Assembly: GCA_035701825.1 (NCBI GenBank)
Contig: DASSRK010000160.1
Coordinates: forward strand, 16,839-80,838
DNA: 64,000 nt
From: CADEED01 sp035701825
GTDB taxonomy: Bacteria > Pseudomonadota > Gammaproteobacteria > Steroidobacterales > Steroidobacteraceae
Direction: 5' to 3'
In this document: piece by piece, positions 33,804-42,285 of the stretch
Layout: each line of letters starts with the position of its first letter
How positions within the stretch are numbered: position 1 is the first letter of the stretch
Notes under the pieces: model-generated
What the model saw: only the letters and a program-made list of their open reading frames with translations
Told to the model about the DNA's origin: nothing
The model's database searches: none
Made by a program: the position numbers and the translations under genes

Positions 33804-36103
33804 CGCGCCAGCCTCCCCCTGAGCTTCGCCGCCGTGGCCGCGTTGCGCGCGTCCACGGCGGCGAGCAGCTGTCGAAAATCATCGCGCGCGTGCAGCGGCC
33901 GCAGGTACGGCAGGTGCTGCGCGGTCCACGAATCGCGCCAACCGAGCTGCACGGCCTGCTGCAGCGCGGACATCGCCTGGTCACCGCGACCGCGCATGGC
34001 TTCGAGCTGTGCGCGCAGGTGGAACACGCCGTAGGTGCGCACCCCCGAATCCGCCATCCGATCGAGCAGCGCCTGCAGTTCCCGCAGGCGCCGCTCTGCA
34101 CCGGCTTCATCGCCGCGGGCGCGCAAGGCGGCCGCGATCACCACCAGGTCCGAATAGCCGGTGCTCGCCTGCCACGGACTGGCAAGATCCTCCTCGACGA
34201 GCTTCGGCGAAGCCAGTGCAGCGTCGATCAACTGGTTCGCCAGCTCGGGGGCACCCGCGGTCATCGCGGCATTCGCGAGCTGGAGCATCTGCGTCGGCTC
34301 TTCGGGCGCGTCCAGGCCGTTCTCATGCATGTAGTCGCGCAGTCCCTTGGCGCCGCCGGACACACTGGCTATCAGGCTGCCCACGTACAACAGCGAGGAG
34401 TTGTTGCGCGCGCCTTCCGGACTCGCCGCCCGGGCCCGCACGCAGACGGTGCGTGCATCTTCGATCAATCCGAGCGCCAGCAGCCACAACGCGCGCTCAC
34501 CCTGGATGCTCGCCATGTCGCTGCCGTGCTCCAGGGCCTGGTCGTTCCAGCGGATGGCGGCTTCCAGATCGCCGCGTGCCTCTTCCAGGGTGCTCGAGGT
34601 GTTGTACACCCACACGGAATCCGGACCCAGGGCACGCGCCCGCTCGCAGGCCGCCTGCGCCACCGTGAGCTGTGCCATCTGGGTCAGCGCCATGCAGCGC
34701 GCGCTCTGCAGGAAGCTCGACTTCGGATCGGCGATCGCCGCCATCGTGTAATAGGTGAGCGCCTCGCGCGGCTCGCCCGCGGTCAGGAAATAGAAACCCA
34801 GCTTGGTCGCGGCGGAGGACGAGTTGGGATTGAGCTCGAGCGCGTGGCGCAGATCGCGGATGGCGTCTTCGCGGCGCCGCAGTTCGGTGTAGTAAGAGCC
34901 GCGCACCACGTACAGGTCCGACAAGTCCGGCGCGGCCTTCTCGACTTCGGCCAGCAATGCTTCGACTTCCGGCGCGAGGGTCTCGATCGGCTGCGAGTCC
35001 AGTCCGCGGCGCTTGACGATGGCATTCGCCAGCCACACCTTGGCGAGCACGAAGTCGGGGTCCACCTTCAGCGCCTGCCGATACAAGTCGATCGATTTTT
35101 CGTTCGACTCGCTGTCCAGGTTCTGGCCATGCGCCTTCGCGAGCAGGTAGAGGCGCTGCGCCTCGGCGTTGCGGCTGCGCCGGTCGGCAAACCGGCTGCC
35201 GACGTCCGCGGTCACGCGCAGCTCCAGGTTGTCGGCCACCTTGCGCGCGATGTCCTCCTGCATGCGCAGCGCATCGCCCTTCTCGAAGTCATACGACTCC
35301 GACCAGACGTGCAGGCCCGTGCGGGTGTCGATCAGCTGCACGGTGATGCGCAGGTGATCTCCGGACTTGCGGATCGAACCCTCGATCATGTGGGTGGTCT
35401 GCAGCTCCTGGCCGATGAGTCGCACATCCTTGTTGCGATTGCGATAGGCAAACGCGCTGGTCCGGGCCACCACGTGCAGGGTCGGGATCTGGGCGAGCCA
35501 GTTGGAAGTTTCCTCCGCGAGTCCGTCGCAGAAGACGCCCTCGGTCTTGCCCTCCGTGAGGTCGAGGAACGGCAGCACCACGACGGTCGGGGGCACGCCC
35601 GGGGCGCCGCTCCGCCACCCGGATTGCCAGAAGCCGACCAGCAGCGCGACCGCGACGGTCAGCGCGACGACAGCCACGCGCTTGCGCGATCCACGCCGCG
35701 GTGCATCCACGCTCGCCGCCGTGGGCGGCCGGGAGTCATCGGTGGTTCCCGGGGTGGAAGATCTGGGTGACACCGGCATCACCGGCGCCACCGGCGCCAC
35801 CAGGCGATAACCCTTGCGCGCCACCGTCGCGATATACCGCGGCGGGTCGTCGGTATCTCCCATCACCTTGCGCAGCTGCGACACCGACTGGTACACGGAC
35901 GCCGGCCCCACGACCACGCCCGCCCACACGGTTTCCAGTAGTTGGTCCTGGCTGACCACTGCGCCCGGCGCCTGCGCCAGCGTCATCAACAGGCGCATGG
36001 TGCGCGGCTCGAGCTTGATGCGCTCGGCGCCACGCGTGAGCGAATCGTCGCGCGGGTCGACGAGCCAATCGCCGATCTGCAATGGATCGTTGGGCGGTGC
36101 CAT
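33800..36103 (-). CDS. CadC-like winged-helix regulator with TolB-like and TPR domains
   Basis: ATG 36103 gives 767 residues; the frame is open to 36157, but residues before MAPPNDPLQIGDWLVDPRDD look spurious. The order is an OmpR-type winged helix (about 8-100: LEPRTMRLLMTLAQAPGAVV, YIATVARKGYRLVAPV), a Pro/Ser linker, and one membrane helix (VAVVALTVAVALLVGFW). A TolB-like domain follows (VVVLPFLDLTEGKTEGVFCD), then TPRs to the end (YRQALKVDPDFVLAKVWLAN, LELNPNSSSAATKLGFYFLT). It is a membrane-bound transcription factor sensing an unknown periplasmic signal. Its target is unknown. Confidence 0.88.
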   Translation of the reverse strand: MAPPNDPLQIGDWLVDPRDDSLTRGAERIKLEPRTMRLLMTLAQAPGAVVSQDQLLETVWAGVVVGPASVYQSVSQLRKVMGDTDDPPRYIATVARKGYRLVAPVAPVMPVSPRSSTPGTTDDSRPPTAASVDAPRRGSRKRVAVVALTVAVALLVGFWQSGWRSGAPGVPPTVVVLPFLDLTEGKTEGVFCDGLAEETSNWLAQIPTLHVVARTSAFAYRNRNKDVRLIGQELQTTHMIEGSIRKSGDHLRITVQLIDTRTGLHVWSESYDFEKGDALRMQEDIARKVADNLELRVTADVGSRFADRRSRNAEAQRLYLLAKAHGQNLDSESNEKSIDLYRQALKVDPDFVLAKVWLANAIVKRRGLDSQPIETLAPEVEALLAEVEKAAPDLSDLYVVRGSYYTELRRREDAIRDLRHALELNPNSSSAATKLGFYFLTAGEPREALTYYTMAAIADPKSSFLQSARCMALTQMAQLTVAQAACERARALGPDSVWVYNTSSTLEEARGDLEAAIRWNDQALEHGSDMASIQGERALWLLALGLIEDARTVCVRARAASPEGARNNSSLLYVGSLIASVSGGAKGLRDYMHENGLDAPEEPTQMLQLANAAMTAGAPELANQLIDAALASPKLVEEDLASPWQASTGYSDLVVIAAALRARGDEAGAERRLRELQALLDRMADSGVRTYGVFHLRAQLEAMRGRGDQAMSALQQAVQLGWRDSWTAQHLPYLRPLHARDDFRQLLAAVDARNAATAAKLRGRLAR

Positions 36104-36160
36104 CAGTGATGGTCCAGGGAACGCGGCATGGCCCCGGAGAATACCAGCGCGCCGCACCCG

Positions 36161-36460
36161 TCAGTCGGTGAGCCGGCGGCCGAAGAACGTGATGCCGAGC
36201 AGCACCAGCGCCCAGGCCATGCCGGCGACGCTGGTGACCAGCGCGGCGTACAGCCAGAAATAACTGCCCCCGACATCGAAGCCCTTCAGCGCACTCGTGA
36301 TGTGGCCCCAGAAGAGTGCCTGCGCCAGCAGGCCGAGCAGCGCCGCCAACACGATCACGGTGCGTTGCCAGCGGACCCGGATGTGATCCGCGACATACAG
36401 CAATGCGAAACAAGCCGCGATTCCAACCGCGCCGAGCCCGATGACCTTCAATGTCGTCAT
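36161..36460 (-). CDS. Small membrane protein with three helices
   Basis: The 99 residues hold three hydrophobic segments: VIGLGAVGIAACFALLYVAD, TVIVLAALLGLLAQALFW and LYAALVTSVAGMAWALVLLG. The ATG is at 36460. I do not recognise a family. The frame continues upstream to 36889, but that part overlaps the acetyltransferase in another frame and is an artefact. It ends 57 bases before the CadC-like gene and may be co-transcribed with it. Confidence 0.65.
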   Translation of the reverse strand: MTTLKVIGLGAVGIAACFALLYVADHIRVRWQRTVIVLAALLGLLAQALFWGHITSALKGFDVGGSYFWLYAALVTSVAGMAWALVLLGITFFGRRLTD

Positions 36461-36507
36461 GGTTTGCCGAGGCTGCGGCTCGGCGGGTAACCGCCCGGTA
36501 ACGCGGC

Positions 36508-36963
36508 TCAAAGAGCCCGGGTGAAATACACCACGCGTTCGGTCTCGCGGAATCCCAGCGCGCGGTGCGCGCGCTGGCTGGTCTCGTTCGCCAGCAGCGC
36601 GTCGGACGCAAGCTCGCGGCAGCCGCGCGCCCTGGCCCAGTCCGCGATCGCGGCGAACAACAGGCGCGCGATGCCATGGCGCCTCCACGCGGGCGCGACG
36701 TACACGCCTTCCACGAAACCCACGGGCGAGGACTCGGTGCCGTTCACGTAGTCGCTGCGAATGGAACCTTCGATGAAGCCCAGCGGCTGGCGCTGCGCGT
36801 CGTAGACCATGAGCTGCAGGTAGCGCTCGGGCTGAGCCAGCAGGATGGCCATGTGACCGCGATGCTCGTCGGCGGTGGCGTCGCTCCACAGCGCGAGGCG
36901 CATGTCGAGCCAGCCCGGCTGATCGAGCGAAGTGCAGCGTTCGATGAGGGTGTTCGGCGGCAT
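36508..36963 (-). CDS. AAC(6')-type aminoglycoside N-acetyltransferase, GNAT fold
   Basis: From ATG 36963 the protein has 151 residues, the usual size of AAC(6')-I enzymes. Characteristic stretches are LGFIEGSIRSDYVNGTESSP (DYVNG at 71-75), FVEGVYVAPAWRRHGIARLL (acetyl-CoA loop RRHGIA), GCRELASDALLANETSQRAH and ALGFRETERVVYF. I recognise these from the AAC(6')-I group, which acetylates the 6'-amine of kanamycin, tobramycin or amikacin. Substrate range cannot be read from sequence, and chromosomal relatives may serve a housekeeping role. No integron or mobile sequence is beside it. Confidence 0.87.
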   Translation of the reverse strand: MPPNTLIERCTSLDQPGWLDMRLALWSDATADEHRGHMAILLAQPERYLQLMVYDAQRQPLGFIEGSIRSDYVNGTESSPVGFVEGVYVAPAWRRHGIARLLFAAIADWARARGCRELASDALLANETSQRAHRALGFRETERVVYFTRAL

Positions 36964-37052
36964 GGGAGAAAGGGTATCAGGGCCGCCGGAACGGTATACA
37001 GCATCGCCGCGTGTCGACGGCTGGATGGACTCGGGCCGAGTGCACGCAAACA

Positions 37053-37313
37053 ATGCGCGCCATGCCCCTGCCCGCCAGCGCCATCGACAAACTCTCCGAT
37101 CACTCAGGCGCTTACGTGATCTGCGTGACCTGCAAGAAGTGCCGGCACGAGCGCGAGATGGAGCCGCGTGCGCTGGCTAACATCCTGGGCTGGAACGTCA
37201 CGCTCAAGCAGGCCTGCACGCGGCTGCGCTGCTCGAAATGCCAGGGACGGAACTTCCAGGTGGAAGTGGCCTTCAACCGCAAACCCCGCGGCTGGAAGTC
37301 GAACCCGTCATGA
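37053..37313 (+). CDS. Small Zn-ribbon-type protein
   Basis: ATG 37053 or 37062 starts an 86- or 83-residue protein. Cys pairs CVTCKKC and CSKC, 34 residues apart, suggest a zinc ribbon, in the context VICVTCKKCRHEREMEPRAL and LRCSKCQGRNFQVEVAFNRK. No ribosome site is strong. It is a cytoplasmic, basic protein of unknown function, lying tail-to-tail with the exported protein at 37336. Confidence 0.68.
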   Translation: MRAMPLPASAIDKLSDHSGAYVICVTCKKCRHEREMEPRALANILGWNVTLKQACTRLRCSKCQGRNFQVEVAFNRKPRGWKSNPS

Positions 37314-37335
37314 CGGGGACATTCCTCATCTTGTT

Positions 37336-38289
37336 TCACTGGGCGTCGAAGCGCAGCCTGGAGAACACCGCGCGCGTCACCGCGGAGCAGTCCACGCCGC
37401 CGCGTGCGGCGTCGCGCGCCGCCCGTTCGACGTCCACGGTGCAATGGCCGAGATCGATGGGCGGCACGATGCGGCCATTGAGCACGAGGTACGGCACGAC
37501 GTTGGCCGGCTCCGCGGCGTCGCCGCCGGTCACGCGCAGCAGCAGGTACTGCGCATCACCCGCGCCGTATTCCAGCAGCGCGGTGCGCACGCCGTTCTCG
37601 TATGAATAGAACCCGGGCGCGATCGAGTGGCGCCCGGCGAGATCGAGCGGCAGCGTGTATTCGCGCCCTGCGTAGGTGAAGGTCGCGCTGCCGCCCTGGT
37701 ACGCGCCTTCCTGCCGGCGCGCGCCCTCGCCCATGCGCGCATTGCGCAGGACACGTCCCTGGGACACGGGGGCCGTGGCCGCGGTCGCCCCGCCACCGGG
37801 CCTGGCGAGCGTCAGGACGGCGACCGGCGTGCCGGAGGCGAACCCAACGCGCTGCAAGTAGATAGTCAGGACCTGGCCGGGTGGATAGACGTCGAACCCG
37901 AGGCCGCCAGGCAGCCCGGCGAGCACCCAGTAGCGATGCCCGCCCTGCTCGAACTCGAGTTCGGTCAGCTCGCCGCTGAAGTACAGCTCGGTGTTGGACG
38001 GATCCTCGCCGCGGCTGCTGATCCAGGCGCCGATGATGGGCCGGTAGCGGCCCGAGATCGGGCGCTTCCGTCCCGTGAACTTCGCCGTGGTCGAGTACCA
38101 CTCGCCGCCGCCGGCGAGCTCCGCCTCGTCGTTCTGGGAACGCGCGCTGCCACCGAGGATCCTGGCGAGCGTCGCGGGCGCGTACGCCGATTCGTCGGTG
38201 TCGGCCGGTGCGGCATGCGCGGGGTTCGCCGCGGCCGCGAGGCACAGCATGCCGGCCAGCACCCGATTGCGAAGCGAGGTCTTGTCCAT
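37336..38289 (-). CDS. Exported protein of unknown function
   Basis: From ATG 38289 the protein has 317 residues, with a signal peptide (RVLAGMLCLAAAANPAHA). It has GEWYSTTAKFTGRKRPISGR, YSYENGVRTALLEYGAGDAQ and DLGHCTVDVERAARDAARGG. It has two cysteines in the C-terminal 45 residues (Cys281 and Cys301), so a disulfide is possible. I do not recognise a family. It is followed, 42 bases upstream in the same direction, by a small thioredoxin that might serve it. Confidence 0.7.
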   Translation of the reverse strand: MDKTSLRNRVLAGMLCLAAAANPAHAAPADTDESAYAPATLARILGGSARSQNDEAELAGGGEWYSTTAKFTGRKRPISGRYRPIIGAWISSRGEDPSNTELYFSGELTELEFEQGGHRYWVLAGLPGGLGFDVYPPGQVLTIYLQRVGFASGTPVAVLTLARPGGGATAATAPVSQGRVLRNARMGEGARRQEGAYQGGSATFTYAGREYTLPLDLAGRHSIAPGFYSYENGVRTALLEYGAGDAQYLLLRVTGGDAAEPANVVPYLVLNGRIVPPIDLGHCTVDVERAARDAARGGVDCSAVTRAVFSRLRFDAQ

Positions 38290-38331
38290 GACCGCGGACC
38301 TTAGCGAACCCGCCCGCCGGCACACCGGGTA

Positions 38332-38625
38332 TCAGCTCGCAAAAATCGCTTCGATTTCCGCGACGCTGCCGGGCCGCACCACGCGGCCGCGCTCGGCGCC
38401 GCCTTCGAGGTAGATCAGCGTCGGCCACAGCTTGACCCGGAACGAGCGGCCGAGTGGCTGCCCCCGGCCGTCCTCGATCTTGAGGTGACGCACCGCGGGG
38501 CGCTTGCGGGTCACTTCGCCGATCAGCGGCTGCGCTGCCTGGCAATACCCGCACCAGCCGGCGCCGAATTCCAGCAGCGTGGCGCCCTCGAGTGCGTCGA
38601 TTTCCGCGCGGGTCGGTTCGTTCAT
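38332..38625 (-). CDS. Minimal thioredoxin-like protein
   Basis: This 97-residue protein has active site C25-G-Y-C28 in EFGAGWCGYCQAAQPLIGEV and the cis-Pro region RVKLWPTLIYLEGG. It lacks a signal peptide, so it acts in the cytoplasm. It is shorter than thioredoxin (about 105 residues) but keeps the core. It is next to the exported protein gene and divergent from the alpha/beta hydrolase at 38765, with about 140 bases between. Confidence 0.9.
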   Translation of the reverse strand: MNEPTRAEIDALEGATLLEFGAGWCGYCQAAQPLIGEVTRKRPAVRHLKIEDGRGQPLGRSFRVKLWPTLIYLEGGAERGRVVRPGSVAEIEAIFAS

Positions 38626-38764
38626 GGCGCCGAGACTAGCGCGAAACCCGCCCCGCGGGCTCGCGCAACTTAGGCCTTTCCCCGTCGGCCACGCGGCTTA
38701 CGTACAACTCCTGCGCGCCGTCGCCGGACACCGACAGTATTCTCCGGCTTGCTGTGGAGGGTTC

Positions 38765-39610
38765 ATGGCATCTAACAACATTGTGCTGATCCACGGGTTA
38801 TGGATGACCCCGCTCAGCTTCGAATACTGGTCGCACCATTACACCCAGCTTGGCTACCACGTTCACTCCCCCGCGTGGCCAGGCATGGAGGTCGACATCC
38901 GCGCATTGCGCCGCTCCCCGGAGCGCTACGCGGACCTCAGTATCAGGCGGATCGTGGATCACTACGAGCGCATCGTGCTCGGCCTCGAAGAACCGCCGAT
39001 CCTCATGGGTCACGGCTTCGGGGGATTCGTGGTCCAGTCGTTGTTGGACCGTGGCCTTGGAGCCTGCGGCGTGGCCGTCGCATCCACACCCATCAGGGGA
39101 ATCTGGACGCTTCCCTACACCACGATGCGGATGGTCACGCCGCAGCTCATTGGCGGTACGCGCGGCCCGGTGCGCCTGCCGGCAGGGCTGTTCCACCACG
39201 CGTTCATGCACGACTGCCCGCGCGAGGAAGCGCAGGCGGCGTACGAGCGCTACATCGTGCCGGGTTCGCGGCGCGTGCTGCTGCAGGCCGAGCTCGCCAA
39301 CTTCAATCCCTTCGCGCCGACCTCCATCAACGTGCGGCGGAACAACCGCGCGCCGCTGCTGATGATCGCCGGCTCGCAGGATCGACTCACGCCGCCCGGC
39401 ATGGTGCGCGCCAATACGCGTGCCTATCGACACTCGCTCGCGACCACCGAGTACCGGGAATTCCCGGGGCGCACGCACTTCATCATCGCGCAACGCGGCT
39501 GGCAGGAAGTGGCCAGCCATGCGCTCGACTGGGTGCACGACCAGGAACTGCTCCAGCAACGCGAAGCGCGGCGCGTCGTCCGCGAGATGCAGGCGAGGCA
39601 GGTGGCCTGA
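38765..39610 (+). CDS. Alpha/beta-hydrolase fold protein with Gly in place of nucleophile Ser
   Basis: ATG 38765 is preceded by GGAGG, giving a 281-residue cytoplasmic protein. Fold markers are NIVLIHGLWMTPLSFEYWSH, the elbow ILMGHGFGGFVVQSLLDRGL, acid site LMIAGSQDRLTPPGMV and base site EFPGRTHFIIAQRG. In the elbow the usual GHSFGG reads GHGFGG, with Gly84 (codon GGC) where Ser is expected. The Asp and His are kept. It could be an inactive or non-hydrolytic member, or it may carry a sequence error (AGC to GGC). The stop codon touches repeat copy 2. Confidence 0.88.
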   Translation: MASNNIVLIHGLWMTPLSFEYWSHHYTQLGYHVHSPAWPGMEVDIRALRRSPERYADLSIRRIVDHYERIVLGLEEPPILMGHGFGGFVVQSLLDRGLGACGVAVASTPIRGIWTLPYTTMRMVTPQLIGGTRGPVRLPAGLFHHAFMHDCPREEAQAAYERYIVPGSRRVLLQAELANFNPFAPTSINVRRNNRAPLLMIAGSQDRLTPPGMVRANTRAYRHSLATTEYREFPGRTHFIIAQRGWQEVASHALDWVHDQELLQQREARRVVREMQARQVA

Positions 39611-39709
39611 AGACGGTGCCGGAGCATGCATTCCGGCATAACTCTCCACGGCACCGGTAGTTCAGTGTCCTCTCCGAGTTATGCCGGAATGCATGCTCCG
39701 GCACCGTCT
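39611..39709. repeat. Palindromic repeat, copy 2 (99 bp)
   Basis: Two 34-base arms (39611-39644 and 39676-39709) are perfect inverted copies, starting AGACGGTGCCGGAGCATGCA, with a 31-base loop. The arms match copy 1 almost base for base, but the loop differs. It sits exactly between the convergent alpha/beta-hydrolase and CPBP-protease genes, one base after one stop and four bases before the other. Confidence 0.93.
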
Positions 39710-39713
39710 GGCT

Positions 39714-40412
39714 CTAACTGCTGCTGAGGCCGATGATGTCGATGAGCACGTGCGCCAGGATCAGCGGCCACAGCTGGCGCGTGCGCGCGTAGAAGTAGCC
39801 GTAGAGCAACCCCATCGGCACCACGGTCATGATGCCGATCGGCCCCTGGTACAGGTGGTACAGCAGCCGCACCACGGTGCTCGCGTTGATCGCCGTCCAC
39901 ACGCCGCGCACTTCGCGCAGCGCGCTGATGATGTACCCGGCCACGAATACTTCCTCGAATATCCCGTTGACGGTCGAGGCGAGGAATACCAGTTCCATGC
40001 TGAGGTTCTTGTCGGCCACCGGGAATTTCGCGGCCGCCGCGTGCATCTGCGCCGGCACGGTCCACTCGGCGACGACCTGCACGCCCATCGCGAGCACGTA
40101 GGTCACGACCAGCAGCATCCAGCCCCAGCCGGTGCCGCGCCAGCTGATGGCGAGTCCCAGCCTCTCGAGCGTCCAGCCGCGCACCTTCAGGAACCACACC
40201 AGGAACACCGACTGCACCAGCTCGAACACCACGATGCCGACCAGCGCGTCGTTGGTGAACACCAGCGTGCCGCCGGAGGCCGCGGACACTTCGCCGCCGG
40301 TGCCGAGCGAGAGGATCGACGCGAAGATCGGCAATCCGAACGCCCAGCTCACCACCACGAGGAATTCCACGCCGGTGGGCAGCCGGCGGATCGCCTCGTG
40401 CAGCGGGTTCAA
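39714..40412 (-). CDS. CPBP-family intramembrane metalloprotease-like protein
   Basis: The likely start is TTG 40412, whose bases overlap the amidohydrolase stop (TTGA); the protein has 232 residues. It has about six membrane helices. The family motifs are present as NGIFEEVFVAGYIISALREV, LLYHLYQGPIGIMTVVPMGL and LILAHVLIDIIGL. In the first motif the EExxxR arginine is Ala. CPBP/CAAX proteases cleave in the membrane or protect against bacteriocins. Loss of the Arg may alter activity. It is co-transcribed with the amidohydrolase. Confidence 0.85.
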   Translation of the reverse strand: MNPLHEAIRRLPTGVEFLVVVSWAFGLPIFASILSLGTGGEVSAASGGTLVFTNDALVGIVVFELVQSVFLVWFLKVRGWTLERLGLAISWRGTGWGWMLLVVTYVLAMGVQVVAEWTVPAQMHAAAAKFPVADKNLSMELVFLASTVNGIFEEVFVAGYIISALREVRGVWTAINASTVVRLLYHLYQGPIGIMTVVPMGLLYGYFYARTRQLWPLILAHVLIDIIGLSSS

Positions 40413-41740
40413 TTGGACGCCGTGGCCGCGAGGCCGTACAAGCGCACCGCGTTGTCGCGCAACACCATGCGCGCGATCTCCACCGCGCGCTCGCGCGGGA
40501 TCTCGCCGTTCTGCAGCATCGCGGTCAGCGCGATCGCGAGCGCGCGGCGCGACTTCGAGGCCAGCAGAACCTCCTTCTCCTCCCACGCGGTGAGCGGCGT
40601 ATCCACGTCCGAGTAGGCGTCGGTGCCGAACAGCACCTTCTCCGGGTGCCAGCCCAGCCAGTCGCGCAGCACCTGCGCCAGCTGGTGCGTGCCGAGATAG
40701 AACGTCTGCGCCGAGAAATCCACCCACGTGTTGGGCTTGTCGATCATGGCCTCGGCCACGAGGTAGTAAGGCCAGCCGCCGTGCAGCAGCACGAAATTCG
40801 TCTTGCGCAGCGCGCGCGAGTTGAGCTGCTTCTCGAGCAGGGCGGGATTGGCGTCCTGGTTGTTGAACCACGGGCCGCCGCCATTGCCGGTGTGCACGTG
40901 AACCACCAGCTGCTGCGCGCCCGCCGCCGCGGCGATCGCGCCGAACAGGTAGTCCTCGAGGAGCTTGTGCTCGGCCTCGGTGAGGCTGGCCGGGTCCTTG
41001 AGCGCCTTGGCGTACACGAGGCTCGCCGGCGCTTCCTCCACCAGCGCGAAATCGAGTGGGCGCGCATAGGCGCACAGGAACTTGATGGCCACCGCGCCGC
41101 TCTTCTTCCAGCGCGCCAGCGTCGCATTGACGATGTTCACCCGGTACTCGGTGAGCGTCGGTGGCGGGCGCGTGAAACCCACGTCCTTGAGCAGCGCGTT
41201 GATGGTCACGGTGCCGCCCGAATAGCCGAGCCAGCTGGCATCGCCCGCGAACGGCCGCAGCAGCGGATCGGCGTATGGCACCCAGCGAAAGCGCCCGTTG
41301 AGCTGGCCGGCCCCCGGCGCGACCGTGTTCAGCAGGGCGATGTCCACGCCCGCGGCGTCGAGCACCGCGCTCGGCCAGTTGTTGCCCGCCTTCTCGATGG
41401 TCTCGCGCTTGGTGGCGAGCAGCGCGCGCACGTGCGACGGCTCGGCATCCGCAAAGCCGTAGCCGTACAGCGCGTACCACGCCGACCGCCACTCCGGGTT
41501 CGTGGGCTGCAGCCCGACCACGTCCGGATAGCGCGGCTTGCCGAGCGGAGCGTCGTCGCTCCAGCGCGCGCGGCGTGCCGCGCTCACCGGGTCGCCGTGC
41601 ATGTGGTTGTCGACGGCTCGTATGCGATTGATCTCGGCCGCGAGCGCCGGGTCGACGGGATCCTGCGCCCAGGCCGTCGCCGCGGAACACAGCAGCGTCA
41701 ACGCCGCCATCCAGGCGCGCATGTGATTCGAATGGGCCAC
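40409..41740 (-). CDS. Exported amidohydrolase-2-family protein
   Basis: This 443-residue protein has a signal peptide (AWMAALTLLCSAATAWA). It shows the metal-binding HxH of the TIM-barrel amidohydrolase fold at His46/His48 (VDNHMHGD). Further ligands appear in QQLVVHVHTGNGGG, VLLHGGWPYYLV and VLFGTDAYSDVDTP. The ACMSD-type family includes decarboxylases and hydrolases of carboxylated substrates. The signal peptide makes a periplasmic location likely, which is unusual for the family. A downstream Met7 could also be the start. Confidence 0.87.
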   Translation of the reverse strand: MAHSNHMRAWMAALTLLCSAATAWAQDPVDPALAAEINRIRAVDNHMHGDPVSAARRARWSDDAPLGKPRYPDVVGLQPTNPEWRSAWYALYGYGFADAEPSHVRALLATKRETIEKAGNNWPSAVLDAAGVDIALLNTVAPGAGQLNGRFRWVPYADPLLRPFAGDASWLGYSGGTVTINALLKDVGFTRPPPTLTEYRVNIVNATLARWKKSGAVAIKFLCAYARPLDFALVEEAPASLVYAKALKDPASLTEAEHKLLEDYLFGAIAAAAGAQQLVVHVHTGNGGGPWFNNQDANPALLEKQLNSRALRKTNFVLLHGGWPYYLVAEAMIDKPNTWVDFSAQTFYLGTHQLAQVLRDWLGWHPEKVLFGTDAYSDVDTPLTAWEEKEVLLASKSRRALAIALTAMLQNGEIPRERAVEIARMVLRDNAVRLYGLAATASN

Positions 41741-41820
41741 GGCGCAGAGCTTACACGCGCCCGCGCCGTCCCAGCAGGCCGGTGGCCCGCGATGCCGCCG
41801 GATGACCGGCGCGATTCAAG

Positions 41821-42186
41821 TCAACGCGACAGCCGGCTCGCGTAGGTTGCGGTGTTGTCCTTGCACTGGTATTCGCGCGTCACGGTCCACAGGTTGCAGT
41901 TGCCATCGTCCATGTTGGCGCACTGGCGCAGCTGCCCGGCGATGGGCTCGACCTTCCGGTAACCCCAGGCATTGCAGCGATTCAGCGCCAGCGCATCGGC
42001 CTGGCTGTCGCTGAGCGCGGGCTGCTGGTATTCGGAGTATTCATAGGAGAGGCGCACCAGGCCCTGCTCGCGGTTGCCGCCGGCGGGCGACCACTTCTGC
42101 GTGCTCGCGCAACCGGTGAAAGCGGCCATGGCCAGCAGGGGGAGCAGCATGCTCAGGGACTTGGACCGATCCGTGACTCGCTTCAT
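41821..42186 (-). CDS. YecR-like lipoprotein (first copy)
   Basis: This 121-residue protein has a lipobox near Cys26 (LLAMAAFTGC). The conserved core is WSPAGGNREQGLVRLSYEYS, with ALNRCNAWGYRKVEPI and the last part WTVTREYQC. The family is small periplasmic or outer-membrane lipoproteins (YecR-like) of unknown role. A second, shorter copy lies at 57447. It is divergent in content but keeps the SYEY and REYQC signatures. Confidence 0.85.
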   Translation of the reverse strand: MKRVTDRSKSLSMLLPLLAMAAFTGCASTQKWSPAGGNREQGLVRLSYEYSEYQQPALSDSQADALALNRCNAWGYRKVEPIAGQLRQCANMDDGNCNLWTVTREYQCKDNTATYASRLSR

Positions 42187-42285
42187 GGGCGCAACCTCTC
42201 ATCCGGTGATGACAGGTTGCGCCCCGCGTTCTTAACCCAGCCTGAACTGCACGTGGATTTTCGTTAAGACTTCGCGCGCCGCCGC

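Noticed and set aside
39714..41690. Single 658-residue frame linking the CPBP protease to upstream sequence
   Set aside because: The upstream part lies over the amidohydrolase in another frame and looks random. Only the last 232 residues are protease-like, from the TTG at 40412.
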